Part shown: positions 51,348-61,177 of the stretch, one piece after another | Position numbering within the stretch: the first letter of the stretch is position 1 | How the letters are laid out: every line of letters starts with the position of its first letter | Assembly: GCA_016219875.1 (NCBI GenBank) | Contig: JACRJZ010000093.1 | Span: forward strand, 24,454-88,453 | Reading direction: 5' to 3' | Length of the DNA stretch: 64,000 nt | Source of the DNA: Verrucomicrobiota bacterium | GTDB taxonomy: Bacteria; Verrucomicrobiota; Verrucomicrobiia; Limisphaerales; JACRJZ01 | The notes under the pieces: generated by a model | Told to the model about the DNA's origin: nothing | Databases searched by the model: none | What the model saw: the letters and a program-made list of their open reading frames with translations, nothing else | Translations under genes and position numbers: made by a program

Positions 51348-52394
51348 ATGAAAGCCCTGGTCAAGAAACACTCAAAGCCCGGCCTCTGGCTGGAAGAAGT
51401 ACCCGAACCTCAAATTGGCATCAACGATGTCCTCATCCGCGTGGACCGCACCGGGATTTGCGGCACCGACCTCCACATCTACAAGTGGGACGAGTGGGCC
51501 CAAAAAACCATCCCCGTCCCAATGGTCGTGGGCCACGAGTTCGTAGGCGAAGTGGTCGAGGTGGGTGGCAACGTGGCCGACTTTCACATCGGTGACGTCG
51601 TCAGCGCCGAGGGCCACGTCGTGTGCGGCCGTTGTCGCAACTGCCTTGCCGGGCGCCGCCACCTGTGCAAGGACACCAAGGGCATCGGCGTGAACCGCCC
51701 CGGCGCGTTCGCCGAATTCGTGGCCGTGCCCATGACCAACGTCTGGCACCACCCGAAAACCATTGACCGTGACGTGGCGTCGATCTTCGACCCGTTCGGC
51801 AACGCCGTCCACACCGCGCTGTCTTTTGATGTGCTGGGGGAAGACGTGCTCATCACCGGGGCCGGCCCCATCGGCATCATGGCCGCGGCAGTCGTCAAGC
51901 ATGCGGGCGCCCGCTTCGTTGTCATCACCGACGTGAACGAGTACCGGTTGGACCTGGCCCGGAAGATGGGCGCGACGTTGGCCGTGAACATCAAGACCAC
52001 CAGTCTGAAATCGGTGCAGAAGAAACTCGGCATGAAGGAAGGCTTCGACGTGGGCCTGGAGATGTCCGGCGATCCGGCGGCTTTCCGCGACATGATCGAC
52101 AACGTTTGCCACGGCGGCAAAATCGCCATGCTGGGCATCCCCTCCGAGCCGATCGCCATCGACTGGAACAAAGTCGTCTTCAACATGCTCACGATAAAAG
52201 GCATCTACGGCCGCGAGATGTACGAGACGTGGTACAAGATGAACGTGATGCTGGAGAGCGGCCTCGACCTCACGCCGGTCATCACCCATCGCTATCACTA
52301 CACGGAATTCGAGAAAGGCTTCGAGGCGATGAAAACCGGCCAGTCGGGCAAAGTGATTTTGAACTGGCGGGACGGAACCAAGTCCATCCCGTGA
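51348..52394 (+). CDS. tdh: L-threonine 3-dehydrogenase
   Basis: 348 residues from the ATG at 51348. Catalytic zinc: Cys38 in RTGICGTDLHIYKWDEW and His63/Glu64 in VGHEF. Structural zinc: Cys93, 96, 99 and 107 in CGRCRNCLAGRRHLC. Rossmann motif ITGAGPIGIMAAAV. ASIFDPFGNAVHTAL is diagnostic of Tdh. It oxidises L-threonine to 2-amino-3-ketobutyrate with NAD. Forty bases before kbl. Confidence 0.95.
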   Translation: MKALVKKHSKPGLWLEEVPEPQIGINDVLIRVDRTGICGTDLHIYKWDEWAQKTIPVPMVVGHEFVGEVVEVGGNVADFHIGDVVSAEGHVVCGRCRNCLAGRRHLCKDTKGIGVNRPGAFAEFVAVPMTNVWHHPKTIDRDVASIFDPFGNAVHTALSFDVLGEDVLITGAGPIGIMAAAVVKHAGARFVVITDVNEYRLDLARKMGATLAVNIKTTSLKSVQKKLGMKEGFDVGLEMSGDPAAFRDMIDNVCHGGKIAMLGIPSEPIAIDWNKVVFNMLTIKGIYGREMYETWYKMNVMLESGLDLTPVITHRYHYTEFEKGFEAMKTGQSGKVILNWRDGTKSIP

Positions 52395-52433
52395 TACTCC
52401 CCATCGTGGAGCTAGCGAAAGAACTCCGCTGCC

Positions 52434-53618
52434 ATGAACGATTCCTTCCGAACTCATCTCGAGGCTCAACTGGCCGACATCCGCGCCGCCGGCACCTACA
52501 AGCGCGAGCGCGTGATCGTCACGCCGCAGGGCACGACCATTCGCGTGGCAGACGGCCAGCCCGTGCTGAATCTCTGCGCCAACAATTATCTCGGCCTCGC
52601 GCAACATCCTGCAGTGGCCGCCGCCGCCAAGGCCGCGCTCGAGCAATGGGGCTACGGCCTGGCCAGTGTCCGGTTCATCTGCGGCACGCAAAGTGTCCAC
52701 AAGCAGCTTGAGGCCAAGCTGAGCGAGTTCCTCGGCACCGAGGACACGATCCTCTACTCGTCGTGCTTCGATGCCAACGGCGGCTTGTTCGAGACGCTGC
52801 TCGGGGAGCAGGACGCGATCATCAGCGACGAACTGAACCACGCCAGCATCATCGATGGCATCCGCCTCTGCAAAGCGCAACGCCTCCGTTACGCGAATAA
52901 CAGCATGGCCGACCTCGCAGCAAAGCTGGCGGAGGCCGCCGGGGCGCGCTTCAAGATGATCGCCACCGACGGCGTGTTCTCGATGGACGGCACCCTCGCG
53001 AACCTGCCCGCCATTTGCGACCTCGCCGAGAAGCACGGCGCGCTCGTGATGGTCGATGACTCGCACGCCGTCGGCTTCATGGGGCGCACGGGCCGCGGCA
53101 CCCCGGAACACTGTGGCGTCATGGGCCGCATCGATGTTGTCACCGGCACGCTGGGCAAGGCGTTGGGCGGAGCCAGCGGCGGCTACACCAGCGGGCGACG
53201 CGAGATCATCGAACTACTCCGTCAGCGTTCGCGACCGTATCTGTTCAGCAACACGCTCTGCCCCAGCATCGCCGGGGCGACGCTCAAGGTGTTAGAACTG
53301 CTCAGTGAATCCACCGCGTTGCGCGACAGGCTGGAGGCGAACACGCGCTTCTTCCGCGACGGCATGGCGAAACTCGGTTTCACGATCCTGCCTGGCACGC
53401 ATCCAATCTGTCCTGTCATGCTGGGCGACGCCGCGCTGGCCACGAAGTTCGCCGATGCCATGCTGGCCAAGGGCGTCTATGTGATCGGCTTCAGCTTCCC
53501 GGTCGTGCCGAAGGGCCAGGCCCGCATTCGCACGCAGATTTCCGCGGCGCACTCGCGCGAGGAGTTGGAGCGGGCGCTCCAGGCTTTCGCGGAAGTCAAA
53601 CGCGAGTTTGGGATTTGA
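52434..53618 (+). CDS. kbl: Glycine C-acetyltransferase (2-amino-3-ketobutyrate CoA ligase)
   Basis: 394 residues. NLCANNYLGLAQHP near 46, GLASVRFICGTQSVHKQLE near 75, the aspartate in VDDSHAVGFMG at 207-217, and the PLP-binding Lys242 in TGTLGKALGGASGG. It cleaves 2-amino-3-ketobutyrate with CoA to glycine and acetyl-CoA. The length equals the E. coli enzyme. Operon tdh-kbl, followed after nine bases by a cysteine-synthase-family gene. Confidence 0.96.
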   Translation: MNDSFRTHLEAQLADIRAAGTYKRERVIVTPQGTTIRVADGQPVLNLCANNYLGLAQHPAVAAAAKAALEQWGYGLASVRFICGTQSVHKQLEAKLSEFLGTEDTILYSSCFDANGGLFETLLGEQDAIISDELNHASIIDGIRLCKAQRLRYANNSMADLAAKLAEAAGARFKMIATDGVFSMDGTLANLPAICDLAEKHGALVMVDDSHAVGFMGRTGRGTPEHCGVMGRIDVVTGTLGKALGGASGGYTSGRREIIELLRQRSRPYLFSNTLCPSIAGATLKVLELLSESTALRDRLEANTRFFRDGMAKLGFTILPGTHPICPVMLGDAALATKFADAMLAKGVYVIGFSFPVVPKGQARIRTQISAAHSREELERALQAFAEVKREFGI

Positions 53619-53627
53619 GTTTTAGCC

Positions 53628-54587
53628 ATGTCCACTTCACTTTCTTCTCCTTCCGACACCGCACGCGCCGACGCCGTCCTTGCGCTCATCGGCAACACGC
53701 CGATGGTGCCACTGCGCTTCGATCCAGAGGGCCTCACGCTTTGGGCAAAGTGTGAATTCCTCAACCCCAGCGGCAGCATCAAGGACCGCCTGGCCAAGAC
53801 CATTCTGGTGGACGCGCGGCAGCGGGGGCTGCTGCGTCCCGACACCATCATCCTTGAATGCACCAGCGGGAACACCGGCATCGCGCTGTCGATGGTGGGC
53901 GCGGCGATGGGCTGCCACGTCACGATTCTCATGTCCAGCAGCGCAAGTGAGGAACGCCGCCTCTTGATTCGAAGGCTGGGGGCGGAACTCGTGTTGTTCG
54001 ACAGCGCGGGCCGTTACCAAACCGGCATCGAGATGTCCCGCGAGATGGCGGCCAAGGATGCGCGCTATTTTCTGCCGCGCCAGTTTGAAAACCCGCTCAA
54101 CGTCGAGGACCACGAGCACGGCACAGGACAGGAGATCCTGCGCCAGGTCCAAGGCCCGATCGACGCCTTCGTCACCGGCTTCGGCACAGGCGGCACGCTC
54201 GCGGGTTGCGGCAAGGCCATCAAGCACCGTTGGCCGCAGGCGCGCATCGTGGCGATGGAGCCGGCCGAGCAAGCCCTCCTGGCCGGCGAATGCCCATGCT
54301 GCCATTGCATCGAAGGCGTGGCCGACGGCTTCGTGCCCGCGCTGCTTCGGGACGCGCCGCTCGATGGCGAAGTGAAAGTCCGTAGCGCCGATGCGCTGGC
54401 CATGACGCGCCGTCTGCATCGGGAGTTCGGCCTTCTCGTTGGCACGTCCTCCGGAGCCAACGTCGTGGCCGCGTTGCAGGTGTGCAGAGAACTGGGACCG
54501 GACGCAAGGGTGGTCACGCTGCTATGCGACCGCGCCGAGCGTTATTTCAGCACGAGTCTGTTTGCTGATGCCGTCAGCGGGAGGTGA
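53628..54587 (+). CDS. Cysteine synthase-family PLP enzyme
   Basis: 319 residues. LIGNTPMVPLRF near 20, PLP Lys52 in NPSGSIKDRLA, the substrate loop ECTSGNTGIALSMVGA, and phosphate cup GFGTGGTLAGCGK. The conserved C-terminal GTSSGANVVAAL is present. The fold type II family makes cysteine from O-acetylserine or cystathionine from serine and homocysteine. A C-C-H-C cluster (GECPCCHCIEG near 222-232) is unusual. Its place nine bases after kbl suggests co-regulation with threonine breakdown. Confidence 0.85.
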   Translation: MSTSLSSPSDTARADAVLALIGNTPMVPLRFDPEGLTLWAKCEFLNPSGSIKDRLAKTILVDARQRGLLRPDTIILECTSGNTGIALSMVGAAMGCHVTILMSSSASEERRLLIRRLGAELVLFDSAGRYQTGIEMSREMAAKDARYFLPRQFENPLNVEDHEHGTGQEILRQVQGPIDAFVTGFGTGGTLAGCGKAIKHRWPQARIVAMEPAEQALLAGECPCCHCIEGVADGFVPALLRDAPLDGEVKVRSADALAMTRRLHREFGLLVGTSSGANVVAALQVCRELGPDARVVTLLCDRAERYFSTSLFADAVSGR

Positions 54588-54720
54588 CCGATGGTGATCT
54601 CCTGCCGCTCTCTGATTGCACCCACTCAGCCTCCCAGAACGGGAGCCTCCCGCACTTTGGGTCTTTCCCTTGAGCGGCGCCGCGTGGCAGTCTGCGTCAG
54701 CACGAGAGGAATACGTTGTT

Positions 54721-56910
54721 ATGGAATCGCATGATTTGTTCCACCCGGCGCGACGCTTCGTTGCGTTGAGCGCGGTCGTCCTTCTGCCGATGGCCAGCCA
54801 GGCGGACTGGCTGATCGATCCGTCGCCGTTCCGCGCCACGGTGCAAACCGGGCCGGATGCCAGCGAAGTGGAGTTGGCCAATGGCTTGGTGCGGCGGATC
54901 ATCCGCATCAAACCAGCCGCGGCCACAGTCGCTCTCGATAACCTCGTCACCGGCGAGGCGCTGGTGCGTTCCGCACGCCCCGAGGCACTGCTGGAACTGA
55001 ATGGAATCCAGTTCAAGCTGGGCGGCTTGACCGGCCAGCCGGCGCACAATTTCCTCAAGCCGGAGTGGCTCGCCTCCATGAAGGCCGATCCCGCGGCCTG
55101 GATTTGCACCGGTTGGAGCACCGGGCGGACGGAAGCGCGCTTCGCTTGGAAGCCGAGGCGCGAGTGGCTGAGCACCGAAACGGTCTGGCCGCCACCGGGC
55201 GTGCGCGTGACGTTCGATTACGAGCCGACGGTTGAGGCGTTGGCCGACGTGAAGGCCAGCGTTCACTACGAGCTTTACGATGGTCTGCCGTTGTTCGCCA
55301 AGTGGATCACGATCTCGAACGCCTCGAGGAAGGCCGTCACGCTGAACACGTTCACCGTCGAGCAACTGGCCGTGGTGGAACCTGAATCGGCGGTGGACGG
55401 TCCCGCCAGCGCCTTCCGCAGCTACTTGCGGAACTTGGAGGCGTTCAGCGACTACGCTTTCGGCGGCATGATGACCGGCGACGTGCTGTCTCCGGGCATC
55501 CGCTGGAAAACCGATCCGCTGTTTCGGTCGCAAGTGCACTATGAACGGCAGACGCCTTGCCTGTTGGAAGCCGCGTCGCCGTTGGGTCCCGAAACGTCGA
55601 TTGAGCCGGGCGGGAGGTTCGAGAGCTGGCGTGTGTTCGAGCTGGTTCACGACGGCACGGATCGTGAACGGCGCGGGCTGGCCTTGCGCCGGGCCTATCG
55701 CACGCTGGCGCCGTGGGTGCAGGAGAACCCGGTCCTCATGCACGTGCGTAGCGCGCGCCCGGACGCCGTCAAGTCCGCCGTGGACCAGTGCGCCGATGTG
55801 GGCTTCGAGATGGTCATCATGACGTTCGGCAGCGGATTCAACATCGAGAGCGAGAAGCCGGAATACCTCGCGCAGATCAAGGAACTCGCCGACTACGCGC
55901 GCGGCAAGGGCATCGCCCTCGGCGGTTACTCGTTGCTGGCCAGCCGCAGCATCAACGCGGAAAACGACTGCATCAATCCGACGAACGGCCAGCCCGGCGG
56001 GATGCGCTTTGGCAGCTCGCCGTGCATCGGAAGCCGGTGGGGACAAGACTACTTCCGCAAGCTCTACCAGTTCTTCGAGAAGACGGGCTGCGGCATCCTG
56101 GAGCACGACGGTTCCTACCCGGGCGATGTCTGCGCCTCGACCAACCATCCCGGTCATCGCGGGCTCAAGGACTCGCAATGGACCCAGTGGAAGACGATCA
56201 GCGGCTTCTACCAATGGTGCCGCGCGCAGGGCATCTACCTGAACGTGCCGGACTGGTACTACCTGAGCGGTTCGACCAAGTGCGGCATGGGCTACCGCGA
56301 GGACAACTGGTCCTTGCCGCGCGATCAGCAGGAGATCATCGAGCGCCAGAACGTCTTCGATGGCACCTGGGAGAAGACGCCGAGCATGGGCTGGATGTTT
56401 GTGCCGCTGACCGAGTATCACGGTGGCGGGGCCGCGGCCACCATCGAGCCGCTGAAGGACCACCTGGAACATTACGAGACGCGCCTGGCCAACCTCTTTG
56501 GCGCTGGGGTGCAAGCCTGCTACCGCGGGCCACGCCTCTACGACGCGCCGGAGACGCGCGCGGTGGTGAAGAGATGGGTGGACTTCTACAAGCAACACCG
56601 CGCCATCCTCGACAGTGACTTGATCCATCTGCGCCGCCCGGATGGCCGCGACTGGGACGGCTGGCTGCACGTGAATCCGAGGCTCAAGGAACGCGGCTTG
56701 GCGATGGTTTACAATCCGTTGCCGCAACCGGTCGAGCGCACGATTCGCCTGCCGCTGTACTATGCCGGTCTGACCGACCGTGCTGTCGTGAAACGTGCTG
56801 ATGGAACCAGTGACAAGCTGGTATTGGCGCGAGATTTCTCGGCCGCGGTAAAAGCGAACATCCCAGCGCGCGGACGAACTTGGCTGATCGTGGAAGCCCC
56901 AGCACCATGA
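54721..56910 (+). CDS. Secreted alpha-galactosidase-like (GH clan D-type) protein
   Basis: 729 residues from the ATG at 54721, with a signal peptide (FVALSAVVLLPMASQA). Residues ~30-330 are a beta-sandwich (VELANGLVRRIIRI, LPLFAKWITISNAS). Residues ~340-640 are a TIM barrel (VGFEMVIMTFGSGFNIESEK, GIALGGYSLLASRS, GCGILEHDGSYPGD, GIYLNVPDWYYLSG). The C-terminal beta domain follows. EHDG and PDWYY supply candidate catalytic carboxylates. The stop overlaps the next start (ATGA). Substrate unknown. Confidence 0.7.
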   Translation: MESHDLFHPARRFVALSAVVLLPMASQADWLIDPSPFRATVQTGPDASEVELANGLVRRIIRIKPAAATVALDNLVTGEALVRSARPEALLELNGIQFKLGGLTGQPAHNFLKPEWLASMKADPAAWICTGWSTGRTEARFAWKPRREWLSTETVWPPPGVRVTFDYEPTVEALADVKASVHYELYDGLPLFAKWITISNASRKAVTLNTFTVEQLAVVEPESAVDGPASAFRSYLRNLEAFSDYAFGGMMTGDVLSPGIRWKTDPLFRSQVHYERQTPCLLEAASPLGPETSIEPGGRFESWRVFELVHDGTDRERRGLALRRAYRTLAPWVQENPVLMHVRSARPDAVKSAVDQCADVGFEMVIMTFGSGFNIESEKPEYLAQIKELADYARGKGIALGGYSLLASRSINAENDCINPTNGQPGGMRFGSSPCIGSRWGQDYFRKLYQFFEKTGCGILEHDGSYPGDVCASTNHPGHRGLKDSQWTQWKTISGFYQWCRAQGIYLNVPDWYYLSGSTKCGMGYREDNWSLPRDQQEIIERQNVFDGTWEKTPSMGWMFVPLTEYHGGGAAATIEPLKDHLEHYETRLANLFGAGVQACYRGPRLYDAPETRAVVKRWVDFYKQHRAILDSDLIHLRRPDGRDWDGWLHVNPRLKERGLAMVYNPLPQPVERTIRLPLYYAGLTDRAVVKRADGTSDKLVLARDFSAAVKANIPARGRTWLIVEAPAP

Positions 56911-57314
56911 TGCTCATCAAGACCCGAGTCCGACCGAGCGCCATTCACGGAATGGGTTTGTTCGCCGTCGAAGCGGTGCCGCGAGGCACACCTGTCTGGC
57001 GATTCGAGCCGGGCTTTGACCAAGTGTTCACGCCGGAGCAAATCGCCTTGCTGCCCTGGCTGACGCGCGAGCACATCCGTTGGTTCGCCTTCTTCCGACC
57101 GGAAGATGGGCACGCCGTCCTGAGCGGCGACCACGCGTGTTTCATGAACCACTCCGATGCCCCCAACACGGGCGCGCCCCCCGGCGCCGCTTCGCCCGTG
57201 ACGACCGTGGCTTTGCGCGACATCGCTGCCGGTGAAGAACTCACGTGCCACTATCACGCGTTCGATGCCGAGAGCGCGCTCAAGCTCAAATCCGCCTCAC
57301 GACAAAACCCATGA
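56907..57314 (+). CDS. SET-domain protein
   Basis: 135 residues, a minimal SET domain. HGMGLFAVEAVPRGTPVWRF at 14-33, FMNHSDAPNT at 79-88 (NHS motif of the AdoMet/lysine channel) and AGEELTCHYHAFD at 108-120. SET proteins methylate lysines with AdoMet; bacterial substrates are mostly unknown. It overlaps its upstream and downstream genes by ATGA on both sides, although the neighbours are secreted carbohydrate-type proteins and it has no signal peptide. Confidence 0.82.
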   Translation: MMLIKTRVRPSAIHGMGLFAVEAVPRGTPVWRFEPGFDQVFTPEQIALLPWLTREHIRWFAFFRPEDGHAVLSGDHACFMNHSDAPNTGAPPGAASPVTTVALRDIAAGEELTCHYHAFDAESALKLKSASRQNP

Positions 57315-58570
57315 AACGATTCCTCGTCTTTGCCTTCGCGCTGGCCGCAACAGTCGCTCAGGCCGAACTCCGTGTCCCCGCCTTCACCGCTTACCTCGAT
57401 CCCGAGGTGGACGGCGCGCGCGTGTCCTCGCGCTCCGGCATCACCGGATGGAAGAATCCGGGGCTGAAGGTGCTTTGGTTCGGCGAGTTCAAGACCCTTG
57501 GCACGCTGGACGCCGTGGTGGAACTGCGCCTGCCGGAGGGTGCCGTTTCCAAACTCCGTCTCACCGTCGCGGGCCGGGCGCATGAAACCACCGTGAACGG
57601 CGTGGCGACGAACGTGTTCGCCCGTTTCGGCTCCTTCGAGATCAAGGCGCCGGGCTACCAGCGGTTCACACTCGAATCCCTCAACGCGGCCGGCCAACCC
57701 TGCGGCGATCTCGACGCGCTCGTGCTCGACGGCCCCGCCACGCGCGACGCTCACTTCAATCTGAAGCCTCGTCGCAACGCCGCCTCGGTCCACCTTGCCT
57801 ACCCCGTGCCCAAAGGCACGAACGTCGAGGCGTTTTACTGCGAGATGACCGGCCTCGAGGAGCCGCTCTGGACGTACTACATGGCTTGCGGCTGGCACCG
57901 CGGCTACTTCGGCATGCAGGTCAACAGCCCCACGGAACGTCGGATCATTTTCTCGGTGTGGGACAGTGGCGGGGAAGGCGTCGATCGCAACAAAGTGGGC
58001 GACGAGAACCGCGTGAAGCTGGTGGCCAAGGGCGAAGGTGTGTACTCCGGCGACTTCGGCAACGAAGGCACCGGCGGCCACAGTCATCTGAAATTTCAGT
58101 GGAAGACGGGCGAGACGCAGCGGTTCCTCGTCACCGCCAAGCCAGTCGATGCCACGCACACGGTGTTCTCTGGATTCTATTTTCGCCCGGACCAGAAGAA
58201 ATGGATGCTGATCTCCAGTTGGAAGGCCCCCAAGGACGGCGGCTGGCTGCGCGGCCTCTACAGCTTCAGCGAGAACTTTGGCGGCGCCAACGGCCACCTC
58301 GTCCGCAAGGCGCGCTACGGCAACCAGTGGCTTCGCACCGATCAAGGCGAGTGGAGCGAAATCACCACGGCGAGCTTCAGCCACGACTCGACCGGACGCG
58401 CCGACCGTCTTGACCGCTTCATGGGTGTGGAGGGCGGACAGTTCTTCCTGTCGCACGGCGGATTCATTCCCGGCTCCACCCAGTACGGGGAGAAGTCCAC
58501 GCGGCCTTCGACTGGCCAACCGCCGACGGACATCGCTCTGCCGGAATTGCCGCCGGCGCCGCAGAAGTGA
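57311..58570 (+). CDS. Secreted DUF5077/DUF3472 protein
   Basis: 419 residues from the ATG at 57311 with a signal peptide (FLVFAFALAATVAQAE). Residues ~20-150 are a DUF5077-type beta module (LKVLWFGEFKTLGTLDAVVE). Residues ~160-400 are DUF3472 (FYCEMTGLEEPLWTYYMACG, GYFGMQVNSPTERRIIFSVW, FRPDQKKWMLISSWKAP). DUF3472 proteins are frequent near glycan-degradation genes. Translationally coupled to the SET gene; third gene of the trio. Confidence 0.75.
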   Translation: MKRFLVFAFALAATVAQAELRVPAFTAYLDPEVDGARVSSRSGITGWKNPGLKVLWFGEFKTLGTLDAVVELRLPEGAVSKLRLTVAGRAHETTVNGVATNVFARFGSFEIKAPGYQRFTLESLNAAGQPCGDLDALVLDGPATRDAHFNLKPRRNAASVHLAYPVPKGTNVEAFYCEMTGLEEPLWTYYMACGWHRGYFGMQVNSPTERRIIFSVWDSGGEGVDRNKVGDENRVKLVAKGEGVYSGDFGNEGTGGHSHLKFQWKTGETQRFLVTAKPVDATHTVFSGFYFRPDQKKWMLISSWKAPKDGGWLRGLYSFSENFGGANGHLVRKARYGNQWLRTDQGEWSEITTASFSHDSTGRADRLDRFMGVEGGQFFLSHGGFIPGSTQYGEKSTRPSTGQPPTDIALPELPPAPQK

Positions 58571-58662
58571 CGACGGGAATGTCCGAGGAACTCCGCCCGC
58601 CGGGGCCACGCAGGGTGCGCGGCGGGCTAAGCCGAATTCCCAAGCACGCCGGCCAGGACCGA

Positions 58663-58772
58663 CGGAGCGCGGCTGTCTCTGCCGCAGCAACGTGAACCTG
58701 GAGGAGGCCTCGGAAAATTTCCACGTCCTGGGGATCAGGAACGTGGCTGCGGCTGGGACAGCCGCGCTCCGG
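58663..58772. repeat. REPIN-like element, same family as 20956-21065
   Basis: The arms 58663-58693 and 58741-58772 pair at about 28 of 31 positions and carry the same core as the 21.0 kb element (CGGAGCGCGGCTGTC ... GCCGCAGC). The left arm has drifted (TCTCT instead of TCCCA in the loop), the right arm is intact. It separates the DUF3472 gene from the convergent PQQ-propeller gene. Confidence 0.75.
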
Positions 58773-58814
58773 AGGCGCAAGCAATGGGCACAGCGACCGG
58801 CACGGCGTGCGCCG

Positions 58815-60074
58815 TCACGGCTGGACGAGGCTGAAGCAACTCAATTCGCGTCCGTCGCGAACGTAAAGCCGGCCGTCCGCGAGCGCCGGATGGCTCCAGG
58901 TGTTGCCACATACCTGCACACGGCCCAGTTCCACGCAGCGCTCTGGATTGGCTTCCATGAGCACAAGCTGGCCCTCTTCGGTCAAAGCCAGCAGGCGCCC
59001 GCCCGTGACGATGGCGCCGGAATAGTCCTTCTGGCCTTTGCCAAAACCCGGCTGCGACCATTTCAATTTCCCCGTGGCCGCTTCCACGCAGACGAAGTTT
59101 CGGCTGTTGCCCTGGCAGAAGAGGTGGCCGTTCACCAACACCGGCGTCGCGAGATTGATCTTGAGCGGTTTGTTCGCCCATGCCTCCGTGGCGGTGAACT
59201 GGCCGCCCTCCCTCGTGATCCGTGTGGCCACGAGGCCGATGGTTTGCGAGTTGACCACCACCGTGTCGCCGACGATGAGCGGCGTGGCCGCGTGGCGCTT
59301 GGCTCCGGTGCGGAACGAGACGCGCCACAACACCTTTCCGCTGGCCCGGTCGAGGCCCACCAACGCGTCGGCCGTGAACGCCACGAGTTGCTTCACGCCG
59401 GCCAGCGTACCGACGACGAACGAAGAGTAGGCCGTCTCGTCGTTCAACGCCCGCCATCGCTCCTGGCCGGTGCGCTTGTCGAACGCCACGATGGTCGCGC
59501 CTGTCGTGCTGCCTACCGGCACAAACACCCGCTCCTCGTCCGTGACGCCAGAGCCGTTGTTGCCGCGGCGGGACGCGGTGCCCTCTTGGGCTTTGCTGCC
59601 GAGGAATTTCACGCCGAAGTCGGCGAAGTTGGTCCGCCAGCGCAGCCGCCCGTCCGCCAGCGCAAGGCAGCGGAACTCGCCGCTGCACGACTGGACGAAG
59701 AGCAGTTCGCCCTCCGCGAAAGGCGTGCTGCGCGGGCCGTTGCCCCACTCGTCGCCAAACATCTCGGCGAGTTCATGCCGCCACAACTCCTGGCCGGTGC
59801 GCGCGTCGAGAGCGTGGACGACTTCCTTTTCGTTCTGGGCGTCGAGATAAACCAGCTTCCCGCCGGCCACGATGGGCGAGGAGAAGCCGGGACCGATGGC
59901 GAGTTTCCAAGCTGGCTTCAAGTCCTTCGGCAGCGCGCTGAGGTCCGCGGCTTCGGCAGCATGGCCATCGCGGGCCGGCCCACGCCATTGAGGCCAGTCG
60001 GCCGCGCGGCCAGGCAGAGGCAGACAAAATCCAATCGCGGCGGCGCAGACAGTCACACAACATAGTGATCGCAT
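58815..60074 (-). CDS. Secreted PQQ-like beta-propeller protein
   Basis: 419 residues with a signal peptide (VTVCAAAIGFCLPLPGRAAD) and the usual start DWPQWRGPARDGHA. Repeated blades of the form VVHALDARTGQELWRHEL, FRCLALADGRLRWRTNF, IVAFDKRTGQERWRAL, LVGLDRASGKVLWRVSF and FVCVEAATGKLKWSQ identify a PQQ-type eight-bladed propeller. No dehydrogenase active-site Cys pair is evident, so it is probably a binding or scaffold protein of the envelope. Confidence 0.85.
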   Translation of the reverse strand: MRSLCCVTVCAAAIGFCLPLPGRAADWPQWRGPARDGHAAEAADLSALPKDLKPAWKLAIGPGFSSPIVAGGKLVYLDAQNEKEVVHALDARTGQELWRHELAEMFGDEWGNGPRSTPFAEGELLFVQSCSGEFRCLALADGRLRWRTNFADFGVKFLGSKAQEGTASRRGNNGSGVTDEERVFVPVGSTTGATIVAFDKRTGQERWRALNDETAYSSFVVGTLAGVKQLVAFTADALVGLDRASGKVLWRVSFRTGAKRHAATPLIVGDTVVVNSQTIGLVATRITREGGQFTATEAWANKPLKINLATPVLVNGHLFCQGNSRNFVCVEAATGKLKWSQPGFGKGQKDYSGAIVTGGRLLALTEEGQLVLMEANPERCVELGRVQVCGNTWSHPALADGRLYVRDGRELSCFSLVQP

Positions 60075-60119
60075 GGGCCGGAGGGTGCCAAAACCGTTGC
60101 GGATGTCCAGAAGCGGCCG

Positions 60120-61121
60120 CTACTTCGTCATGCGCTTGGCCAGCACGGCGCCGCCGGTGATGCCGGCGTTGTCGCCCAGGTGAGACTCGAAAATCTCCAC
60201 GCCCTTCAGGGCGCCAGGCATAGCATGGTCTTTGACGGTCTTCTTGATGATCTCCATCATCTCGTCGCCGAGGGCTTCGATGACGCCGCCGCCGAGAACG
60301 ACGACTTCCGGATTCAAAACGTTGATCAAGCTGGCCACGGCCAGGCCGGTGTATTCGGCGGCGTCTTCCACCACCTTGGTGATGAACTTGTCGCCCTTGC
60401 GGACGGCTTTGCGGAGGTCGCCGCTGCGCATGTCCGCCAAGTCGTCGCCCAGCATCTCGGTGAGAAGGGTCTTCTGGCCGTCTTTGACCGCGGCCTTGAC
60501 GCGGTTGAAAATGGCGGTGCGGCTGGCGATCGCTTCGTAGCAGCCTTTGTTGCCGCAACCACACTTCGGGCCGTTGGCGTCGATGATCATGTGGCCGACT
60601 TCGCCCGCGGTGTGGCCGAAGCCACTGTACAGATCTCCGTTGATGATGAGTCCGCCGCCGATGCCGGTGCCGACAAAGATGCCGAGCATGTGGCGGGGCT
60701 TGGATTTGAGTTCGACGTGATAGACGCCCAGGGCGGCGATGTTGCAGTCGTTCTCCACGAAGACCGGCACTTCAAGCTGCTTCTCCAGGGCCTTCTTCAG
60801 GGGCACGTCGTGCCACTGCAGGTTGGGCGCAAAAATGATGTTGCCGGCTTCGCCGTCCACCGCGCCCGGCGCGCCGATGCCGACGCCGGCGATTTGCTTG
60901 AGGTTCAGATCGGCTTCATCGACGGCGTCGCGCACGCAGCGGGCGATGCGCTCGATGACGGCGTCGATGCCGCGGTGGGCCTTGGTACTGACCTTGGCCA
61001 TGCCTTGGAGTTCGAGCTTCGGATTGAACACGCCCGCGAGGACCTTGGTGCCCCCGAAATCGACGCCGACGAGATAGTCGGCTTTGTTGTTTGGCTCGCC
61101 CATAGTGGCCTCTGAGTTCAT
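60120..61121 (-). CDS. ROK-family glucokinase-type sugar kinase
   Basis: 333 residues. LVGVDFGGTKVLAGVF (phosphate 1 motif), GVGIGAPGAVDGEAGNI, VENDCNIAALG with the catalytic Asp, IFVGTGIGGGLIINGDLYSG, GHTAGEVGHMIID and the zinc motif CGCGNKGCYEAIAS. These define ROK glucokinases, which phosphorylate glucose with ATP in the cytoplasm. A ~45-residue insertion-like segment follows CYEAIAS (VKAAVKDGQKTLLTEMLGDD ...), within family variation. Confidence 0.9.
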   Translation of the reverse strand: MNSEATMGEPNNKADYLVGVDFGGTKVLAGVFNPKLELQGMAKVSTKAHRGIDAVIERIARCVRDAVDEADLNLKQIAGVGIGAPGAVDGEAGNIIFAPNLQWHDVPLKKALEKQLEVPVFVENDCNIAALGVYHVELKSKPRHMLGIFVGTGIGGGLIINGDLYSGFGHTAGEVGHMIIDANGPKCGCGNKGCYEAIASRTAIFNRVKAAVKDGQKTLLTEMLGDDLADMRSGDLRKAVRKGDKFITKVVEDAAEYTGLAVASLINVLNPEVVVLGGGVIEALGDEMMEIIKKTVKDHAMPGALKGVEIFESHLGDNAGITGGAVLAKRMTK

Positions 61122-61177
61122 GCCCCGACTCCACCGTCGTTCTGAGGCGACACGGTGACAGTCGGGTGACAGTTGGG

